Shown: piece after piece, positions 63,386 to 64,000 of the stretch | Numbering within the stretch: the first letter of the stretch is position 1 | Layout: each line of letters starts with the position of its first letter | Origin: Granulicella tundricola MP5ACTX9 | GTDB taxonomy: Bacteria > Acidobacteriota > Terriglobia > Terriglobales > Acidobacteriaceae | DNA length: 64,000 nt | Direction of reading: 5' to 3' | NCBI RefSeq assembly: GCF_000178975.2 | Contig: NC_015064.1 | Location: 3,038,001 to 3,102,000 of the forward strand | The notes under the pieces: model-generated | Databases searched by the model: none | What the model saw: only the letters and a program-made list of their open reading frames with translations | What the model was told of the DNA's origin: nothing | Made by a program: the position numbers and the translations under genes

Positions 63386-63769
63386 CTAGTGCCAGATCAG
63401 GCTGTACAGCAGAACCAGCAGCACCATACCAGCGATCATGCCATAGAGATAATCCCGCGCCTTCAAGAAAGCAAAGATGGAGAAAACCACTCGCGCGACC
63501 GGCGTGGCGATCAGCAGCAGAATGCCGAACTGGATGATGGCGAGCGCCTGCCCGTGCAGGACGCCTTCAACGATCAGCAGGGGAGACTTCAGGCTGGCGG
63601 GCTCGCCATGGAAGGTATGGAAGCTGACGACGGAATGCTGGTGTGCGGCGAGGAAGATGGCTCCTCCAGCCATGACGACGAGTGTGGCGCAAAGTAGACC
63701 GATACGCAGCAGGAGGCCGATCTGCGCATCGATCACCGTACAGTTCAAGGGCTTGGGGGCTTTGGCCAT
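63386..63769 (-). CDS. DUF1634 membrane protein
   Basis: A 127-aa membrane protein with about three helices (IGLLLRIGLLCATLVVMAGG, GILLLIATPVARVVFSIFAF, LYGMIAGMVLLVLLYSLIW). DUF1634 is typically encoded next to TauE/SafE transporters, as here. Starts directly after the TauE stop (TAAATG), so the genes are coupled. Probably an accessory subunit. Confidence 0.88.
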   Translation of the reverse strand: MAKAPKPLNCTVIDAQIGLLLRIGLLCATLVVMAGGAIFLAAHQHSVVSFHTFHGEPASLKSPLLIVEGVLHGQALAIIQFGILLLIATPVARVVFSIFAFLKARDYLYGMIAGMVLLVLLYSLIWH

Positions 63770-64000
63770 TTAGAGCCTCCCCGTCAGGCCGCTGTAGATC
63801 ATCTCCAGCCCCAGCAGGCAGATGACGACGGCGAAGACGATACGGATGGCGCTGGTCTTGGCGCGGACCAGAAAGCGTGCCCCGATGAGCGAGCCCGCCA
63901 CCACGCCCAAGGTGACCGGGAAGGCGATGACGGGGTCGATGTAGCCCCGGCTGAGATAAATCCCCGCACTGGCCGCAGCGGTGACGCCAATCATGAAATT
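63770..64000 (-). CDS. TauE/SafE sulfite exporter family protein (5' end outside window)
   Basis: The last 76 residues of a TauE/SafE membrane transporter: NFMIGVTAAASAGIYLSRGY, VIAFPVTLGVVAGSLIGARF and VFAVVICLLGLEMIYSGLTG. The frame stays open to the window edge, so the N-terminus is missing. Exports sulfite or a related sulfur anion, in keeping with the TsdA-like protein nearby. Confidence 0.88.
   Translation of the reverse strand, partial: NFMIGVTAAASAGIYLSRGYIDPVIAFPVTLGVVAGSLIGARFLVRAKTSAIRIVFAVVICLLGLEMIYSGLTGRL

Overview
The window is a stretch of high-GC bacterial chromosome, most likely from an Acidobacteriota member of the Terriglobia/Acidobacteriaceae type (Granulicella, Edaphobacter or Terriglobus-like). 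This is inferred from gene content, not from a marker RNA: two VWFA-related secreted proteins of the acidobacterial kind, a TonB-dependent receptor with an N-terminal carboxypeptidase-regulatory domain, bacillithiol genes (bshB1 and bshC), a homocysteine methyltransferase/MTHFR fusion, and intergenic repeats of the 'cattctgagcgcagcgaag' type. I saw no rRNA, tRNA, CRISPR array, complete insertion sequence, prophage or origin.

Left part (1-22.4 kb): the 5' part of bshB1, a beta-propeller-like lipoprotein, then on the + strand the metH/metF-type fusion, xseB and a toxin-antitoxin-like pair (52-aa ORF plus zeta-type kinase). A long run of minus-strand housekeeping genes follows: polyprenyl diphosphate synthase, yajQ, tatD, uracil-DNA glycosylase, rpoZ, gmk, yicC, msbA, a GxxExxY gene inside an inverted repeat, rapZ, bluB, glyS, a 45-aa ORF, glyQ, a VWA protein, a GT87-type membrane protein, recO and a 7Fe ferredoxin.

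Middle (22.4-45 kb): a PAAR-tipped protein with a lipase-like Ser-Asp-His triad and a downstream immunity candidate (+), then minus-strand inositol monophosphatase, a MazEF-type pair, a VWA protein, moaE/moaD, a Lys/Ala-rich DUF6321-like protein, lon and pheA. A small stress pair (lmo0937-like membrane peptide and CsbD) is on +, a menaquinone-type UbiA prenyltransferase on minus, then a 0.5-kb gene-free stretch with tandem hairpins. Next is an outer-membrane biogenesis operon (BamA/TamA-like, SurA-N-like, TamB), and opposite it a ThiF/MoeB-type enzyme and a sigma factor with a small acidic partner.

Right part (45-64 kb): bshC, a Nudix hydrolase, polX, a Ser-rich protein, a TonB receptor with a small CPLC protein, a large secreted clan GH-A-like protein with Ig-like repeats, an M1 metallopeptidase, ctaB with a DUF420 protein, ssb, an orphan ORF, and a thiosulfate-linked set (TsdA-like dihaem cytochrome, DUF1634, TauE/SafE) cut by the window edge. 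The bacillithiol genes lie 45 kb apart. The most unusual items are the PAAR-lipase/immunity pair, the inverted repeat around GxxExxY, the coupled micro-ORF between glyQ and glyS, and two toxin-type genes that both start with a TTG lying inside the partner's TGA stop.
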